A stretch of DNA of 64,000 nt from Actinokineospora inagensis DSM 44258 (GCF_000482865.1 NZ_AXWW01000013.1:1-64000), one strand, 5' to 3'; shown: positions 53,091 to 63,300, counted from the stretch's first letter. Notes: generated by a model not told the origin, from the letters alone. Program-made: numbers and translations.

Positions 53091-53854
53091 CCGAGGGCCT
53101 CGCGCAGGAACGCGATGTCGGCGGCTTGGCCCTCGCTCGGCGTCTCGACCACGACCGGGGCGCCCGCGCCCGCGACGACCGCGACCAACTGGTCGGCGTC
53201 GATGGTGCCGGTGGCGATGTTGTCGTGCCGGTCGCGGGCGGAGTCGAACTCGTCGCGGGAGCTGTTGAGGTGCACCAGGTCGATCCGGCCGGTGATCGCC
53301 TTGACCCGGTCGACGATGCCGACCAGGTCCTCACCGGCGGCGAAGGCGTGGCAGGTGTCCAGGCAGAACCCGGCGCCGAACTCGGCGACGGTGTCCCAGA
53401 GCCGGGCGAGCATGTCGAACCGGCGGGCCATGGCGTTGTCGCCGCCCGCGGTGTTCTCGATCAGGATCGGCACCGCGAAGCCGCCGTCGGCGTGTTGCCG
53501 CTCGAAGAACTTGCGCCAGTTGTCCAGGCCGACCTGGGGGTCCTCGCCCTTGTTGACGTGGCCGCCGTGCACGACCAGCCCCTTGGCGCCGACCTTGGCG
53601 GCGGCGTCCGCGTGCTGGGTGATCAGCTTGCGGGACGGGATCCGGATCCGGTTGTTGGTCGAGGCCAGGTTGACCACGTAGGGCGAGTGCACGAACAGGG
53701 TGAGGTCGGTGGCCAGCAGTTCGTCGGTCCTGGGGTGCGGCTTGGGGGCCTTCCAGTCCTGCGGGTCGGCGAGGAAGAACTGCACCACCTCGGCGCCGCG
53801 TACGCGGGCCGCGGCGAGCGGGTCGTCATCGCGGACGTGGGCACCGATGCTCAT
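53087..53854 (-). CDS. nfo: Deoxyribonuclease IV (AP endonuclease)
   Basis: A 255-residue TIM-barrel nuclease of base-excision repair that cleaves DNA 5' of abasic sites. Zinc-ligand blocks of the family are present: [50 protein letters not shown] and [24 protein letters not shown]. Length is normal. First gene of a three-gene minus-strand cluster linked by 4-bp overlaps. Confidence 0.93.
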   Translation of the reverse strand: MSIGAHVRDDDPLAAARVRGAEVVQFFLADPQDWKAPKPHPRTDELLATDLTLFVHSPYVVNLASTNNRIRIPSRKLITQHADAAAKVGAKGLVVHGGHVNKGEDPQVGLDNWRKFFERQHADGGFAVPILIENTAGGDNAMARRFDMLARLWDTVAEFGAGFCLDTCHAFAAGEDLVGIVDRVKAITGRIDLVHLNSSRDEFDSARDRHDNIATGTIDADQLVAVVAGAGAPVVVETPSEGQAADIAFLREALG

Positions 53855-54049
53855 GGCCGGAAAGGGTAGTCGTCGAGTCCGACCGTGGGACCCCTCGGTG
53901 GTCGGTCCGGTGGGCGCGGACCGGGGCGTTCTGCTCCAACCGGGCTAATGCGAAGCACTTTCGGGCAAAGACACCCGGTGAGCGTCACCATGTCGGGTTA
54001 CAGTCGTTGTCTCCGAGTGAAGTTACTCATCGGTATCCGGAGGATCTTC

Positions 54050-55066
54050 ATGCGACGGCGTGGCAAGACCGGGGTAGCCACCCTGGTGCTCGTGCTCAGC
54101 GGGACCACCGCGGCACTCCTGGCGGGCAGCGGTACGGCCGCGGCCGCCGAACCGATCGTGGTCGGCGACTGCGCGACCACGGTCCAAGGCGCCCCGGGCA
54201 CCCCGATCTCACTCAGCCCGGCCGCCGTGCTGCGCCCGGTGCTCGACATCGTCAACGCCGTGCCGCTCCTGGGGCCGTCGCTCGCGGGTGGGGTCAGCGG
54301 CGCGGTGTCGTCCATGGGCAACATCCCGCTCGGCGCGATCCCCGCGGCGAACTCGACCATCCCGGGCGGAACCATCGCCGCCGCGGCGGTACCGCAGATC
54401 AAGAACGCGATCGGCAAGGTCCCGCTCATCGGATCCGTGCTCAACGGTGTCGTCTCCAGCGTGCAGAGCACGTTGACCGCGGGCTGCTCGATCACCGTCC
54501 AGGTCGTCAACGCGGCGACCGCGCCGGTCCAGGACGGCGCGAAGGCGGTCGCGGGCGCGGTCCAACAGGGCACCGCCGCGCTGCCGAACCTGGTCCCCGG
54601 CCTCATCCCGGGGACCCCGAACAAGCCGGGCACCAACCCGGGCACGACCCCCGGCAACCCGCAGACCCCCGGCGGCACTCCCGGCACGACCGGCAACCCC
54701 ACGACCGGGCCGAACACGTCCGTGATCGGCGGGATCACCCCGGGCGGCCTGCCGCTCTACGGGTCCGGCCTGAGCTTCGGCCGCTCCCCGATGACCGACT
54801 ACGCAGGCATCCCGTACGCCGAGGCCGGGCTGTTCTCCCCGTCGCCGGGTGTCCGGTACGGCGGATCGGTGCCCGGGTACGCGCCGCAGTTCGGCATCCT
54901 CGGCAGCGGCGACGCCAACGGGGTCCAAGCGGCCGGGCACGCGGAGGCGATGGACTCGCCCGGCGGTCGCGGCATCGAACTCCCCGTGCTGCTCGCGGTC
55001 TTCGCGCTGTCCGGCGTGACGGCGGCGCTCGTGCGGACCTGGGTGCTGCGCCGGACCCCGGCCTGA
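54050..55066 (+). CDS. Secreted hypothetical protein with C-terminal anchor
   Basis: A 338-residue exported protein. A signal peptide occupies ~1-33 (basic start RRRGKTGVA, hydrophobic core, AAAA end). The middle is Ala/Val/Gly-rich with repeated LxxVxSxVQ-like helices. A Pro/Gly/Asn/Thr linker ([17 protein letters not shown]) follows at about 195-225. A hydrophobic segment ([18 protein letters not shown]) before Arg residues anchors the C terminus. ATG at 54050 after GGAGGA. No known family; position next to rpsF is chance or lineage-specific. Confidence 0.75.
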   Translation: MRRRGKTGVATLVLVLSGTTAALLAGSGTAAAAEPIVVGDCATTVQGAPGTPISLSPAAVLRPVLDIVNAVPLLGPSLAGGVSGAVSSMGNIPLGAIPAANSTIPGGTIAAAAVPQIKNAIGKVPLIGSVLNGVVSSVQSTLTAGCSITVQVVNAATAPVQDGAKAVAGAVQQGTAALPNLVPGLIPGTPNKPGTNPGTTPGNPQTPGGTPGTTGNPTTGPNTSVIGGITPGGLPLYGSGLSFGRSPMTDYAGIPYAEAGLFSPSPGVRYGGSVPGYAPQFGILGSGDANGVQAAGHAEAMDSPGGRGIELPVLLAVFALSGVTAALVRTWVLRRTPA

Positions 55067-55183
55067 CCCGAACTCGCGGTCCCGCGCAGGGGCCGGAAAG
55101 TCCGACTGTTACCCTTCTGCGGCAAGACCCTCCTGCCACGGAACGTCCGTGGCCGCCGAGCCCACAGGAGGTGAGTGGTCTTC

Positions 55184-55474
55184 ATGCGTCATTACGAGGT
55201 CATGGTCATCCTCGACCCCACACTCGACGAGCGCACCGTCGCACCGTCGCTCGACACGTTCCTCAACGTCATCCGCACTTCGGGCGGGAACGTGGAGAAG
55301 GTCGACATCTGGGGCAAGCGCCGCCTCTCGTTCGAGATCAAGAAGCACAGCGAGGGCATCTACGCGGTGCTCGACGTCAACGCCGAGCCCGCCGCGGTCA
55401 AGGAGCTCGACCGCCAACTGTCGCTGCAGGAGTCCGTTCTGCGGACCAAGGTCATGCGGCGCGAGACGGCCTGA
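55184..55474 (+). CDS. rpsF: 30S ribosomal protein S6
   Basis: A 96-residue ribosomal protein S6. Starts [12 protein letters not shown] and contains [23 protein letters not shown], typical of actinobacterial S6. An AGGAGGTGA site precedes it. First gene of the rpsF-ssb-rpsR-rplI operon. Confidence 0.97.
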   Translation: MRHYEVMVILDPTLDERTVAPSLDTFLNVIRTSGGNVEKVDIWGKRRLSFEIKKHSEGIYAVLDVNAEPAAVKELDRQLSLQESVLRTKVMRRETA

Positions 55475-55476
55475 GC

Positions 55477-56004
55477 ATGGCAGGGGACACGATCATCACG
55501 GTCGTCGGCAACCTGACCGCTGACCCGGAACTGCGGTTCACCCCGTCCGGTGCCGCCGTCGCCAGCTTCACCGTGGCGTCCACCCCGCGCACCTTCGACC
55601 GCCAGAGCGGCGAGTGGAAGGACGGCGAGGCGCTGTTCCTGCGCTGCAACATCTGGCGGCAGGCGGCGGAGAACGTCGCCGAGTCGCTGACCCGCGGCTC
55701 CCGCGTGCTGGTCACCGGGCGGCTCAAGCAGCGGTCCTTCGAAACCCGCGAGGGTGAGAAGCGCACCGTCATGGAGCTCGAGGTCGACGAGGTCGGCCCG
55801 TCCCTGCGGTACGCCACCGCGAAGGTCAACAAGGTCAGCCGGGGCACCGGCGGCGAAGGTGGCGGCTTCGGCGGTGGCGGCGGAAGTCGCGGCGGCAGCG
55901 GCGGCGGGGGCTACAACGGCCCGTCCGCGCCGCCGGACGACCCGTGGGGTTCGGCACCGCCCGCAGGCGGCGGTGGCGGCTTCAACGACGAACCGCCGTT
56001 CTGA
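55477..56004 (+). CDS. ssb: Single-stranded DNA-binding protein
   Basis: A 175-residue SSB: an OB-fold (1-115: [58 protein letters not shown]), a Gly-rich linker, and the acidic tip NDEPPF that binds partner proteins. It starts 2 bp after rpsF. Full length and normal. Confidence 0.97.
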   Translation: MAGDTIITVVGNLTADPELRFTPSGAAVASFTVASTPRTFDRQSGEWKDGEALFLRCNIWRQAAENVAESLTRGSRVLVTGRLKQRSFETREGEKRTVMELEVDEVGPSLRYATAKVNKVSRGTGGEGGGFGGGGGSRGGSGGGGYNGPSAPPDDPWGSAPPAGGGGGFNDEPPF

Positions 56005-56064
56005 CCGGGTAGCAGCGCACCCAACCCCAGACGCTTTCTCGACATACCACTCAGGAGTTTCCCC

Positions 56065-56313
56065 GTGGCCAAGCCACCGATTCGCAAGCCGAAGAAGAAG
56101 GTCTGCGTGTTCTGCAAGGACGCGAAGAAAGAGCGTCCGGTGAACATCGACTACAAGGACACCACGCTGCTGCGCAAGTACATCTCCGACCGCGGCAAGA
56201 TCCGCGCGCGTCGGGTGACCGGCAACTGCAGCCAGCACCAGCGCGACGTCGCCATCGCGGTCAAGAACGCCCGCGAGGTCGCCCTGCTCCCGTACACCTC
56301 GACCGCCCGCTGA
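56065..56313 (+). CDS. rpsR: 30S ribosomal protein S18
   Basis: An 82-residue S18, partner of S6 in the small subunit platform. It has CVFCKD and a third Cys in GNCSQHQRD, i.e. the zinc-binding (C+) form. GTG start at 56065 behind AGGAG. Confidence 0.96.
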   Translation: MAKPPIRKPKKKVCVFCKDAKKERPVNIDYKDTTLLRKYISDRGKIRARRVTGNCSQHQRDVAIAVKNAREVALLPYTSTAR

Positions 56314-56329
56314 CCAGGAGGGGACGATC

Positions 56330-56785
56330 ATGAAGCTCATCCTCACCACCGATGTCAGCGGACTCGGCGGCCCCGGTGACCTCGTCGAGGTCAAGGACGG
56401 CTACGGCCGCAACTATCTGCTGCCCCGCGGCTTCGCCATCCTGGCCACCCGCGGCGCGGAGAAGCAGGTCCAGGTCATCCGCCGGGCGCAGGAGGCCAGC
56501 CGGATCCGCAACCTCGACCACGCCAAGGAGGTCAAGGCCGCGCTGTCCGCGCTGGGCACCGTCCCGCTGAAGGCCAAGGCCGCCTCGGGCTCGGGCAAGC
56601 TGTTCGGCTCGATCACCACCGCCGACGTCGTCGCCGCGGTCAAGGCCGCCGGTGGCCCGGTGCTCGACAAGCGCGCCGTCGAGCTGTCCGGCCACATCAA
56701 GACGGTGGGCAAGCACTCGGTCAGCGTGCGCCTGCACCCCGACGTCACCGCCGCGTTCACGGTGCACGTCGCCGCCACGAGCTGA
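56330..56785 (+). CDS. rplI: 50S ribosomal protein L9
   Basis: A 151-residue L9: N-terminal RNA-binding domain [34 protein letters not shown]-type, central helix, and C-terminal domain. ATG after AGGAGGGG. Last gene of the operon; a terminator follows 16 bp later. Confidence 0.97.
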   Translation: MKLILTTDVSGLGGPGDLVEVKDGYGRNYLLPRGFAILATRGAEKQVQVIRRAQEASRIRNLDHAKEVKAALSALGTVPLKAKAASGSGKLFGSITTADVVAAVKAAGGPVLDKRAVELSGHIKTVGKHSVSVRLHPDVTAAFTVHVAATS

Positions 56786-56801
56786 GACCCGCTCGACTCC
56801 C

Positions 56802-56840
56802 GCAACCGCCCCGCTCGGTCACGCTGAGTGGGGCGGTTGC
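56802..56840 (+). terminator. Terminator of the rpsF-rplI operon
   Basis: A 15-bp stem (GCAACCGCCCCGCTC with GAGTGGGGCGGTTGC, one G-U pair) and a 9-base loop. It separates the operon from dnaB. Confidence 0.9.
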
Positions 56841-56850
56841 GTCTGCTCAG

Positions 56851-57076
56851 TTGTCCACAGGCTGAGCCGCACCCGAGCGAGCGACCGGTCTCGCGACACG
56901 CCGAAAAGCGACAACAGCGCGACACGCCGGGCAACGTCCCGGGCAATTTCTCCACAGCCTGTCCACAGGCCCTGACCTGGGGTTCTTTCCACAGCACGGA
57001 CACCTGTCCCCAGGTTGTCCACAGCCCGCCGGGTAGCTGTGCCCAGTGGTTCGCGCTCATCCCCAGGTTGTCCACA
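56851..57076 (+). promoter_or_regulatory. Cluster of DnaA boxes upstream of dnaB
   Basis: Three exact TTGTCCACA nonamers (56851, 57015, 57068) and near matches CTGTCCACA (56959), TTCTCCACA (56948) and CTTTCCACA (about 56985) all lie on the plus strand within 226 bp of gene-free DNA. No dnaA or dnaN is nearby, so this is not the canonical oriC; control of dnaB or DnaA titration is inferred. Confidence 0.65.
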
Positions 57077-57237
57077 GGTGCATCCCCAGCGTGGTTTGCA
57101 AGCCGCCGATCAGGGGTCCTAGCGTCGCCTGGCGACATCGGCGCGGCGGGTCGATCACCACCCGAATGTCGTACCGAGCACCTATCGTCTGACCCACCCA
57201 CCCGTGGCGGACCCGGGGCTCGCGGCTTGTCGGCAGT

Positions 57238-57273
57238 GACGTTCGTTCGAAGTGCGACGTTCGTTCGAAGTGC
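57238..57273. repeat. 18-bp perfect tandem duplication in the dnaB leader
   Basis: GACGTTCGTTCGAAGTGC occurs twice without a gap, ending 16 bp before the dnaB start. It includes the palindrome TTCGAA. Function unknown. Confidence 0.75.
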
Positions 57274-57289
57274 AGAGGAGGGGCAGTCA

Positions 57290-58663
57290 GTGGCGCTCGC
57301 CAACGACCTCTCGGTGCCGCCGGAACCCGGCGACTTCGGCATGGACCGCAAGCCCCCGCAGGACCTGCCCGCCGAACAGAGCGTGCTCGGCGGCATGATG
57401 CTGTCCAAGGACGCCATCGCCGACGTGGTCGAGGTGCTCCGCCCCGGCGACTTCTACAAGCCCGGCCACCAGATCGTCTACGACACGATCCTCGACCTGT
57501 ACGGCCGCGGCGAGCCCGCCGACCCGATCACCGTGTCCGCCGAATTGGAACGGCGCGGCGAACTGCGCAAGGTCGGCGGCGCCAACTACCTGCACACACT
57601 CATCTCGTTCGTGCCCACCGCCGCCAACGCGGGCTACTACGCCGAGATCGTCGCCGAGAAGGCGACGCTGCGCAGGCTGGTCGAGGCGGGCACCCGCATC
57701 GTGCAACTGGGCTACCAGGGCGCGGAGGGCGCCGACGTCACCGAGATCGTCGACCGCGCGCAGGCGTCCATCTACGAGGTCACCGAGCGCAGCACGAGCG
57801 AGGACTACATCGCGCTCGAGGAACTGCTGCAGCCCACCATGGACGAGATCGACGCCATCGCCTCCCGCGGCGGCATCTCCCAGGGCATCCCCACCGGCTT
57901 CGCCGACCTCGACGAGATCACCAACGGCCTGCACCCCGGCCAGATGATCATCGTCGCGGCCCGCCCCGGCGTCGGCAAGTCCACCCTGGGCCTCGACTTC
58001 GCCCGCTCCTGCTCCATCAAGCACGGCATGAGCAGCGTCATCTTCTCCCTGGAGATGAGCCGCACCGAGATCGTCATGCGCATGCTCTCCGCCGAGGCCA
58101 AGATCCGCCTCGGCGACATGCGCGGCGGCCGGATGACCGACGACGACTGGACCCGCCTCGCCCGCCGGATGAGCGAGATCAGCGAGGCCCCCATGTTCAT
58201 CGACGACTCACCGAACATGACCATGATGGAGATCCGCGCCAAGGCGCGGCGGCTCAAGCAGCGGCACGACCTGAAGCTCGTCGTCGTCGACTACATGCAG
58301 TTGATGACCTCCGGCAAGCGCGTCGAGTCCCGCCAGCAGGAGGTCTCCGAGTTCTCCCGGCAGCTCAAGCTGCTGGCCAAGGAGATCGAGGTCCCGGTCA
58401 TCGCCATCAGCCAGCTCAACCGCGGCCCCGAGCAACGCACCGACAAACGCCCCATGCTCTCCGACCTGCGCGAGTCCGGCTCCCTGGAACAGGACGCCGA
58501 CATGGTCATCCTCATCAACCGCCCCGACGCCTGGGAACGCGACGACCCCCGCGCGGGGGAAGCCGACCTCATCCTCGCCAAACACCGCGCAGGCCCCACC
58601 GCCACCGTCGTCGTCGCCCACCAACTCCACTACAGCCGCTTCGCCGACCTCGCCCAGGGCTAG
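57290..58663 (+). CDS. dnaB: Replicative DNA helicase DnaB
   Basis: A 457-residue hexameric 5'-3' helicase that unwinds DNA at the fork. The N-terminal primase-interacting domain (1-130) includes PPQDLPAEQSVLGGMML. Walker A is ARPGVGKSTLG (about 223-231) and Walker B is LKLVVVDYMQLM; the arginine-finger region SQLNRGPEQR and DLRESGSLEQDAD follow. No intein is present, unlike the M. tuberculosis gene. GTG at 57290 after GAGGAGGGG. Confidence 0.96.
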   Translation: MALANDLSVPPEPGDFGMDRKPPQDLPAEQSVLGGMMLSKDAIADVVEVLRPGDFYKPGHQIVYDTILDLYGRGEPADPITVSAELERRGELRKVGGANYLHTLISFVPTAANAGYYAEIVAEKATLRRLVEAGTRIVQLGYQGAEGADVTEIVDRAQASIYEVTERSTSEDYIALEELLQPTMDEIDAIASRGGISQGIPTGFADLDEITNGLHPGQMIIVAARPGVGKSTLGLDFARSCSIKHGMSSVIFSLEMSRTEIVMRMLSAEAKIRLGDMRGGRMTDDDWTRLARRMSEISEAPMFIDDSPNMTMMEIRAKARRLKQRHDLKLVVVDYMQLMTSGKRVESRQQEVSEFSRQLKLLAKEIEVPVIAISQLNRGPEQRTDKRPMLSDLRESGSLEQDADMVILINRPDAWERDDPRAGEADLILAKHRAGPTATVVVAHQLHYSRFADLAQG

Positions 58664-59082
58664 CGACCGCGCGCCGCGCGGTACGAGTCGACGAACGTGT
58701 CGAGCAAGGTGGCGAATCGGACGCGGTCTGCCGCGGACCAGGACTCCATGGCCTGACCGAAGGCGGCGCGGCGTTTCTCGTGGACGGCCTCGGCGTGGGC
58801 GAGGCCCGCGGGGGTGAGGGACAGCACGACTCGACGGCCGTCGGTCTGGTCGGCGCCGCGGGTGACGGCCCCCTCGGTGACGGCGTGGGCGACGAGCCTG
58901 CTGGCGCGGGGTTGGTCGACGGCGAGTGCCGCCGCGATCTCGGTGACCGTGCTCGGTCCCAGTTCCTCCAGCGCGTCGACCACCAGGGTGACGGTCGGGT
59001 CGTGCCCGCCCGCCAGCGTTCGGCGGGTTTGCAGGCGGCGGATGGTGACCATCGCGCGTTCGACCGTTGCCACGGGGTCCAT
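58660..59082 (-). CDS. MarR family regulator
   Basis: A 140-residue MarR-type winged-helix protein: STVTEIAAALAVDQPRASRLVAHAVTEGAVTRGADQTDGRRVVLSLTPAG is the DNA-binding core with wing. ATG at 59082. A 32-bp palindrome starts 3 bp upstream and also covers the start region of the divergent gene, so autoregulation and co-regulation are likely. It ends in a 4-bp overlap with dnaB. Confidence 0.85.
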   Translation of the reverse strand: MDPVATVERAMVTIRRLQTRRTLAGGHDPTVTLVVDALEELGPSTVTEIAAALAVDQPRASRLVAHAVTEGAVTRGADQTDGRRVVLSLTPAGLAHAEAVHEKRRAAFGQAMESWSAADRVRFATLLDTFVDSYRAARGR

Positions 59083-59084
59083 GC

Positions 59085-59116
59085 ATGTAATCTTACAAGT
59101 ACTTGTCGGATTACAT
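59085..59116. promoter_or_regulatory. 32-bp palindromic operator of the divergent MarR pair
   Basis: ATGTAATC (59085-59092), TT, ACAAGT, ACTTGT, CG, GATTACAT (59109-59116): symmetrical except for the two spacer pairs. AT-rich in GC-rich surroundings and squeezed between start codons at 59082 and 59131. Size and symmetry fit one or two MarR dimers. Confidence 0.85.
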
Positions 59117-59130
59117 ACACAGGAGCGGCC

Positions 59131-59481
59131 GTGAAGCCGATCGGGTACTGGGTGAAGGAGTTGGACCGGCGCTTGGAGGAGCGGTTCGAGCAGGAACTCG
59201 GGGACGTGTCGCGGCGGGAGTGGCAGGTGCTCAACGCGCTGCCGGACGATCCCGTCGACCTGCTCGCACCGTTCTCGGGTACGCCGGAAGCGGTCGAGAG
59301 GTTGCGCGCGCGGGGGTGGGTGTCGGGTCGCGAACTCACCGAGGACGGCGCGACGGCGAAGGCCGAGATCGCGGCGAAGGTCACCCGGCTCCGCGCGTCG
59401 GTCACCACCGGGATCGGCGATGACGAGTACCTCGCCACGGTGAGAGTCCTGGAGCGGATGGTGCACAACCTGGGCGGGTGA
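59131..59481 (+). CDS. MarR-like winged-helix protein
   Basis: A 116-residue protein beginning MKPIGYWVKELDRRLEERFEQELGD-type helices, then SRREWQVLNAL and a wing-like RELTEDGATAK. It resembles small MarR regulators, though the recognition helix region (PVDLLAPFSGTPEAVERL) is unusual. GTG at 59131 follows AGGAG. It shares the palindromic control region with the divergent MarR gene. Confidence 0.7.
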   Translation: MKPIGYWVKELDRRLEERFEQELGDVSRREWQVLNALPDDPVDLLAPFSGTPEAVERLRARGWVSGRELTEDGATAKAEIAAKVTRLRASVTTGIGDDEYLATVRVLERMVHNLGG

Positions 59482-59523
59482 CCGAGGCTGGGAATAACCG
59501 ACCCCACCGGTAGCGTCGTGCTA

Positions 59524-59542
59524 GGTTGTTCAATATTCAACC
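59524..59542. promoter_or_regulatory. Candidate operator before the dioxygenase gene
   Basis: GGTTG-TTCAATATT-CAACC, 12 bp before the dioxygenase ATG, directly after a TAGGTT hexamer that could be the -10. The AT-rich centre stands out. It may be a MarR-type site; it differs from the 59085-59116 palindrome. Confidence 0.45.
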
Positions 59543-59554
59543 AAGAGGTGGGAC

Positions 59555-60334
59555 ATGACCGCACAGCCCGTGCTCTACCTGAGCCACGGCGCCCCGCCGT
59601 TGGCCGATGACGCGTTGTGGACCGAACAGCTCGCGCGGTGGTCGACCGGGTTGGCGCGGCCTGCGGCGATCCTGATCGTGTCCGCGCACTGGGAGGAAGC
59701 GCCGCTGGCGATCGGGGCGACGGAGACGGTGCCGTTGACCTACGACTTCTGGGGGTTCCCGGAGCGCTACTACCAGGTGCGCTACCCCGCGCCCGGTGCG
59801 CCGGAGTTGGCGGCCAAGGTGCGGAAGTTGCTGCGCGGCAAGGGAACCCCGGTGCAGGACGAACCCGCGCGCGGGTTGGACCACGGCGCGTACGTGCCGC
59901 TGGTCGAGATGTTCCCCGATGCCGACGTCCCGGTGTTGCAGATCTCGATGCCGACCCTGGACCCGGCGACGTTGCTGGAGATCGGCCGGAAGCTCGCGCC
60001 GTTGCGCGACGAAGGGGTGCTGATCATCGGGAGCGGCTTCTTCACGCACAACCTGTCCGGCCTGAGCATGAGCCGCGACCCCGGCCACACCCCGCCCGCC
60101 TGGTCCAGCGAGTTCGACGACTGGGGCGACCGGGCCATCGCCGAGCACGACCTGGACGCGTTGGTCGACTTCCAGCGCAAGGCGCCCGCGGCCCGGCTGG
60201 CGCACCCGAGGACCGAGCACTTCGCGCCGCTGTTCGTCGCGCTGGGGGCCACTGTGGACAGTCCGGGGGAGCAGCGGGCGGTGATCGACGGCTTCTGGTA
60301 CGGCCTGTCCAAGCGGTCCTGGCAGTTCGGCTGA
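59555..60334 (+). CDS. DODA-type extradiol aromatic ring-opening dioxygenase
   Basis: A 259-residue member of the 4,5-DOPA dioxygenase/YgiD family, metal-dependent (Fe or Zn) extradiol dioxygenases acting on catechols. Metal-site histidines are seen in LSHGAPP (about 10), VSAHWEE (about 45) and GLDHGAYVPL (about 109); the later GSGFFTHNL and HPRTEHFAPLF carry the remaining conserved His. ATG at 59555 after AAGAGGTGGG. Regulated perhaps by the neighbouring MarR-type genes, which often respond to phenolics. Confidence 0.88.
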   Translation: MTAQPVLYLSHGAPPLADDALWTEQLARWSTGLARPAAILIVSAHWEEAPLAIGATETVPLTYDFWGFPERYYQVRYPAPGAPELAAKVRKLLRGKGTPVQDEPARGLDHGAYVPLVEMFPDADVPVLQISMPTLDPATLLEIGRKLAPLRDEGVLIIGSGFFTHNLSGLSMSRDPGHTPPAWSSEFDDWGDRAIAEHDLDALVDFQRKAPAARLAHPRTEHFAPLFVALGATVDSPGEQRAVIDGFWYGLSKRSWQFG

Positions 60335-60341
60335 GAAAACG

Positions 60342-60374
60342 GGACTGGCCCGGGGGGAGTCCCCGGGCCAGTCC
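60342..60374. terminator. Bidirectional terminator
   Basis: A 14-bp perfect stem (GGACTGGCCCGGGG and complement) with a 5-base loop between convergent genes ending at 60334 and 60389; AAAAC precedes it, giving a U-run on the minus strand. Confidence 0.92.
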
Positions 60375-60388
60375 ACTTCGGACGCGGA

Positions 60389-63300
60389 TCAGTGGAACAG
60401 GTTCCGCAGCTGCGACTGGGTGTCGCTCAGCGACGACACGGCGGGCAGCGCGGAGTGCGTGTCCAGGCCGGACAGCGCGGGGGTGTGCACCGGGAGCGCC
60501 GAACCGTTCACCGGCAGCCCGTTCACCGGCAGCCCGTTGACCGGGAGACCGTTGACCGGGAGACCGTTGACGGGGAGAGCGTTGACCGGCAGCCCGTTCA
60601 CCGGCAGCGAGGAGCCGCCGACCGGCAGGTGCGGCAGCGCCGGGGCCTGGAACAGGTTGCCGGAGAAGGCACCGCTCAGGCCGTCGGTGGGCAGGTTCGA
60701 GCGACCCGCGGCGGGCGGGGTGACGTGCACCGGCAGGCCGCCGGTCAGCCCGTCGGTGGGCAGGCCACCGATCACGTTGCCGCCGGGCAGGCCACCGCCG
60801 AGCAGACCCGCCACCGGCAGGCCATCGACCAGGCTCGCGCCGGGCAGGCCGCCGCCGGTGAGGCCACCGGTCAGGCCGCTGGTCGGCAGGGTGCCGCTGG
60901 TGGGCAGGGCGTGGGTCAGCGTGCCGGTGGACAGGCCGCCGAGCGGGCTGCCCATGGCCGAGCGCTGGGTGGGCAGGCCGCCGAAGATCCCGTTGAACGG
61001 CAGCTCGGTGGCCTCGAGGCCACCGACGGTGGGCAGCCGCAGCGGGGTCTCGTCGGTGACGCTTGTGTCACCGATGTGCGCGGTGTTGACCTGCTTGGCG
61101 GCGGCGACGGCGTTCGCCGCCACCTCGACCGGCACGTTGTAGACCGGGGCGTTGGCGTTGGTGGGCGCGGTGAGGTGGATGCCGTTGAGGCTGCCGCCCT
61201 GACCGCTGGTGGTGGAGTGGCCGCCGACCTGGCCGGTGGTGTTGTTGTCCGAGATGCCGAAGGCGTGGCTGCCGACCGCGGACACCGCGTCGCCGTGCGG
61301 CTGGACGAAGGCGCCCGCCGGGACGTCGGCGAGGGTGCCGGAGAGGAACCCGTAATCGCCGTTGGTGGTCAGGTCGCCACCGGAGTTGGCGGTGCTCGAC
61401 GAGGTCGAGTTGGCCTTGTTGTCCCCGGCGACACCGGAGACCGCTGCGCCGAACGCCTGGACGACCGGGCCCGCCTGGGCACCGACGATGTTGCCGGAGA
61501 TCGAACCGCGCTGGCCGCTGGTGGTGGCCTTGTCGCCCGCGGTGGTGGTGACGGTGTTGTCGGCGCCCGCGATGTTCTTGCCCGCGACGGCGATCGAGTC
61601 GCCGAAGGGCTGCAGCGCACCGGCGACCGGCACCGTCGCGATGTTGCCCGCGAGGCTGCCGTCCTTGCCGTCGGTGGTCGCGATGCCGCCGGTGGCGATG
61701 TCGGAGACGTTGCTGCCCTTGGCGTTGCCGTGGCCGCCGACGGTGCCGCCGATGCCGAACGCCTGGATCGGCAGGGCCGCCGGGCTCTGCACGATGTTGC
61801 CGGAGGCGGTGCCGCCGGTGGCCGAGGCCTTCGAGTCGCTGCCCGCGATGATCTGGTTCTCCAGCGCGGTGTCCGACGTGGTGTTGGCGACCGCGCCGAC
61901 CCCGTTGCCGAACGCCTGGATGGGCGCCGCGATCGGGGTGTTGACCAGGTTGGCCGCGCCGACCGCGTTGTCGTCGGCCGTGTTGGCGTCGCCGCCCGCG
62001 CTGGAGAACTTGGTCTCGGTGGCGGTGATGTCGGAGTTGCCGCCCGCGCCGATGCCGTTGCTGATCAGCTCGGTGGGCACGGTGACCGGGATCTGGCCGC
62101 CGTTGCCGCCGCCGACGGAGTCGTCGCCGCTGGTGCCCGCGTCGCCGCCCGCGTTGGTGGTGGTGATGTTCTCGCAGGCGATGGTGGAGTTGCCACCGAT
62201 GACGCCGCCGTTGGCGCAGGAATCGATCGGCGCCGAGATCGGGTTGTTGACCAGGGTGCCGGAGAGCACGCCCTGCTCGCCGCGGGTGATCGCGGTGCCG
62301 CCGACGCCGGTGTCGATCACGTTGTTCTGGTCGGTGGTGGCGTTGCCGATCACGCCTGCCGCGTTGCCGATGGCCGAGACCGGGGCAGCGGTGGAGGTGG
62401 CGCCGATCGCGCCGCCGAGCACCGAGTCGGTGCCGTTGGAGCGGTTGCCGCCGCCCGCGACGGACACCAGGTCCGAGGCGCAGGTGGTGTGCGACTGGCC
62501 GACGACGACCGACGAGGTGCAGTCGGCGGTGGTGGGCGCGGTGATGGCGGGCTGCACGATGTTGCCGCCGCCGGTGGAGTCGACGCCGTTGGTGTGCACG
62601 TACACCGGGTTGCCGCCGAGGTCGGGGCTCTGCGCGCCGGACTGGGCGGTGGTGGAGTTGACCGAGTTGGCGGTGGCCTTGCCGAGCACGCCGAGACCGG
62701 TGCCGGTGCCGCGGACCGGGGCGGTCAGCGGGACGACGGCGCCGTTGCCGCCGAGGGTGGAGTCCTCGCCGTCGGTCTTGATGACGCCACCGGCCAGGCT
62801 GTCGGAGCTGGTGGTGGAGTCCGAGTCGGCCTTGCCGCCGACGGTGACCGCGTTGCCGTTGAGCTGGACCGGGCTCGCGCCCTGGGCGCCGACGACGTTG
62901 CCGGACAGCGTGCCGTCCGCACCGGTGGTGGTGATGTCGCCGTCGGCGTGCGCGGTCTGGTCGGCGGTGTTGTGCGTGGTGGCGTCGCCCAGGATGCTGG
63001 CGGCGTTGCCGGTCACCTGGACCGGGGCGGCGTAGTCGAGGTTGACGACGTTGCCCGCGATCGCGCGGTCCTCGCCGGTCGTGCTGACCGGGCGGGAGAT
63101 GTTGGTGGTCTGGGTCGAGTTGTTGGTGACCGACGAGTCGCCGCCGAGGGCGATCGCGTTGCCGGACACGTCGACCGGGACGGTGACGCCGCTGACGATC
63201 TTGTTGGCGCGCAGCGGGGCGTTGTTGCCGGTGAGCAGCTTCTCCGAGGCCGAGTCGGCCAGCGGGGCGACCAGCGTGCCACCCGGGACGGCCTTGAGGA

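Noticed and set aside
56851-57076. DnaA-box cluster considered as oriC
   Set aside because: No dnaA, dnaN, rpmH or AT-rich unwinding region is nearby; the conserved oriC location is between dnaA and dnaN.
57238-57273. TTCGTTCGAA repeats considered as a LexA (SOS) box
   Set aside because: Spacing and order do not match the actinobacterial TCGAAC-N4-GTTCGA pattern.
57290-58663. Intein in dnaB
   Set aside because: The gene is 457 codons with continuous helicase motifs; no splicing-domain blocks are seen.
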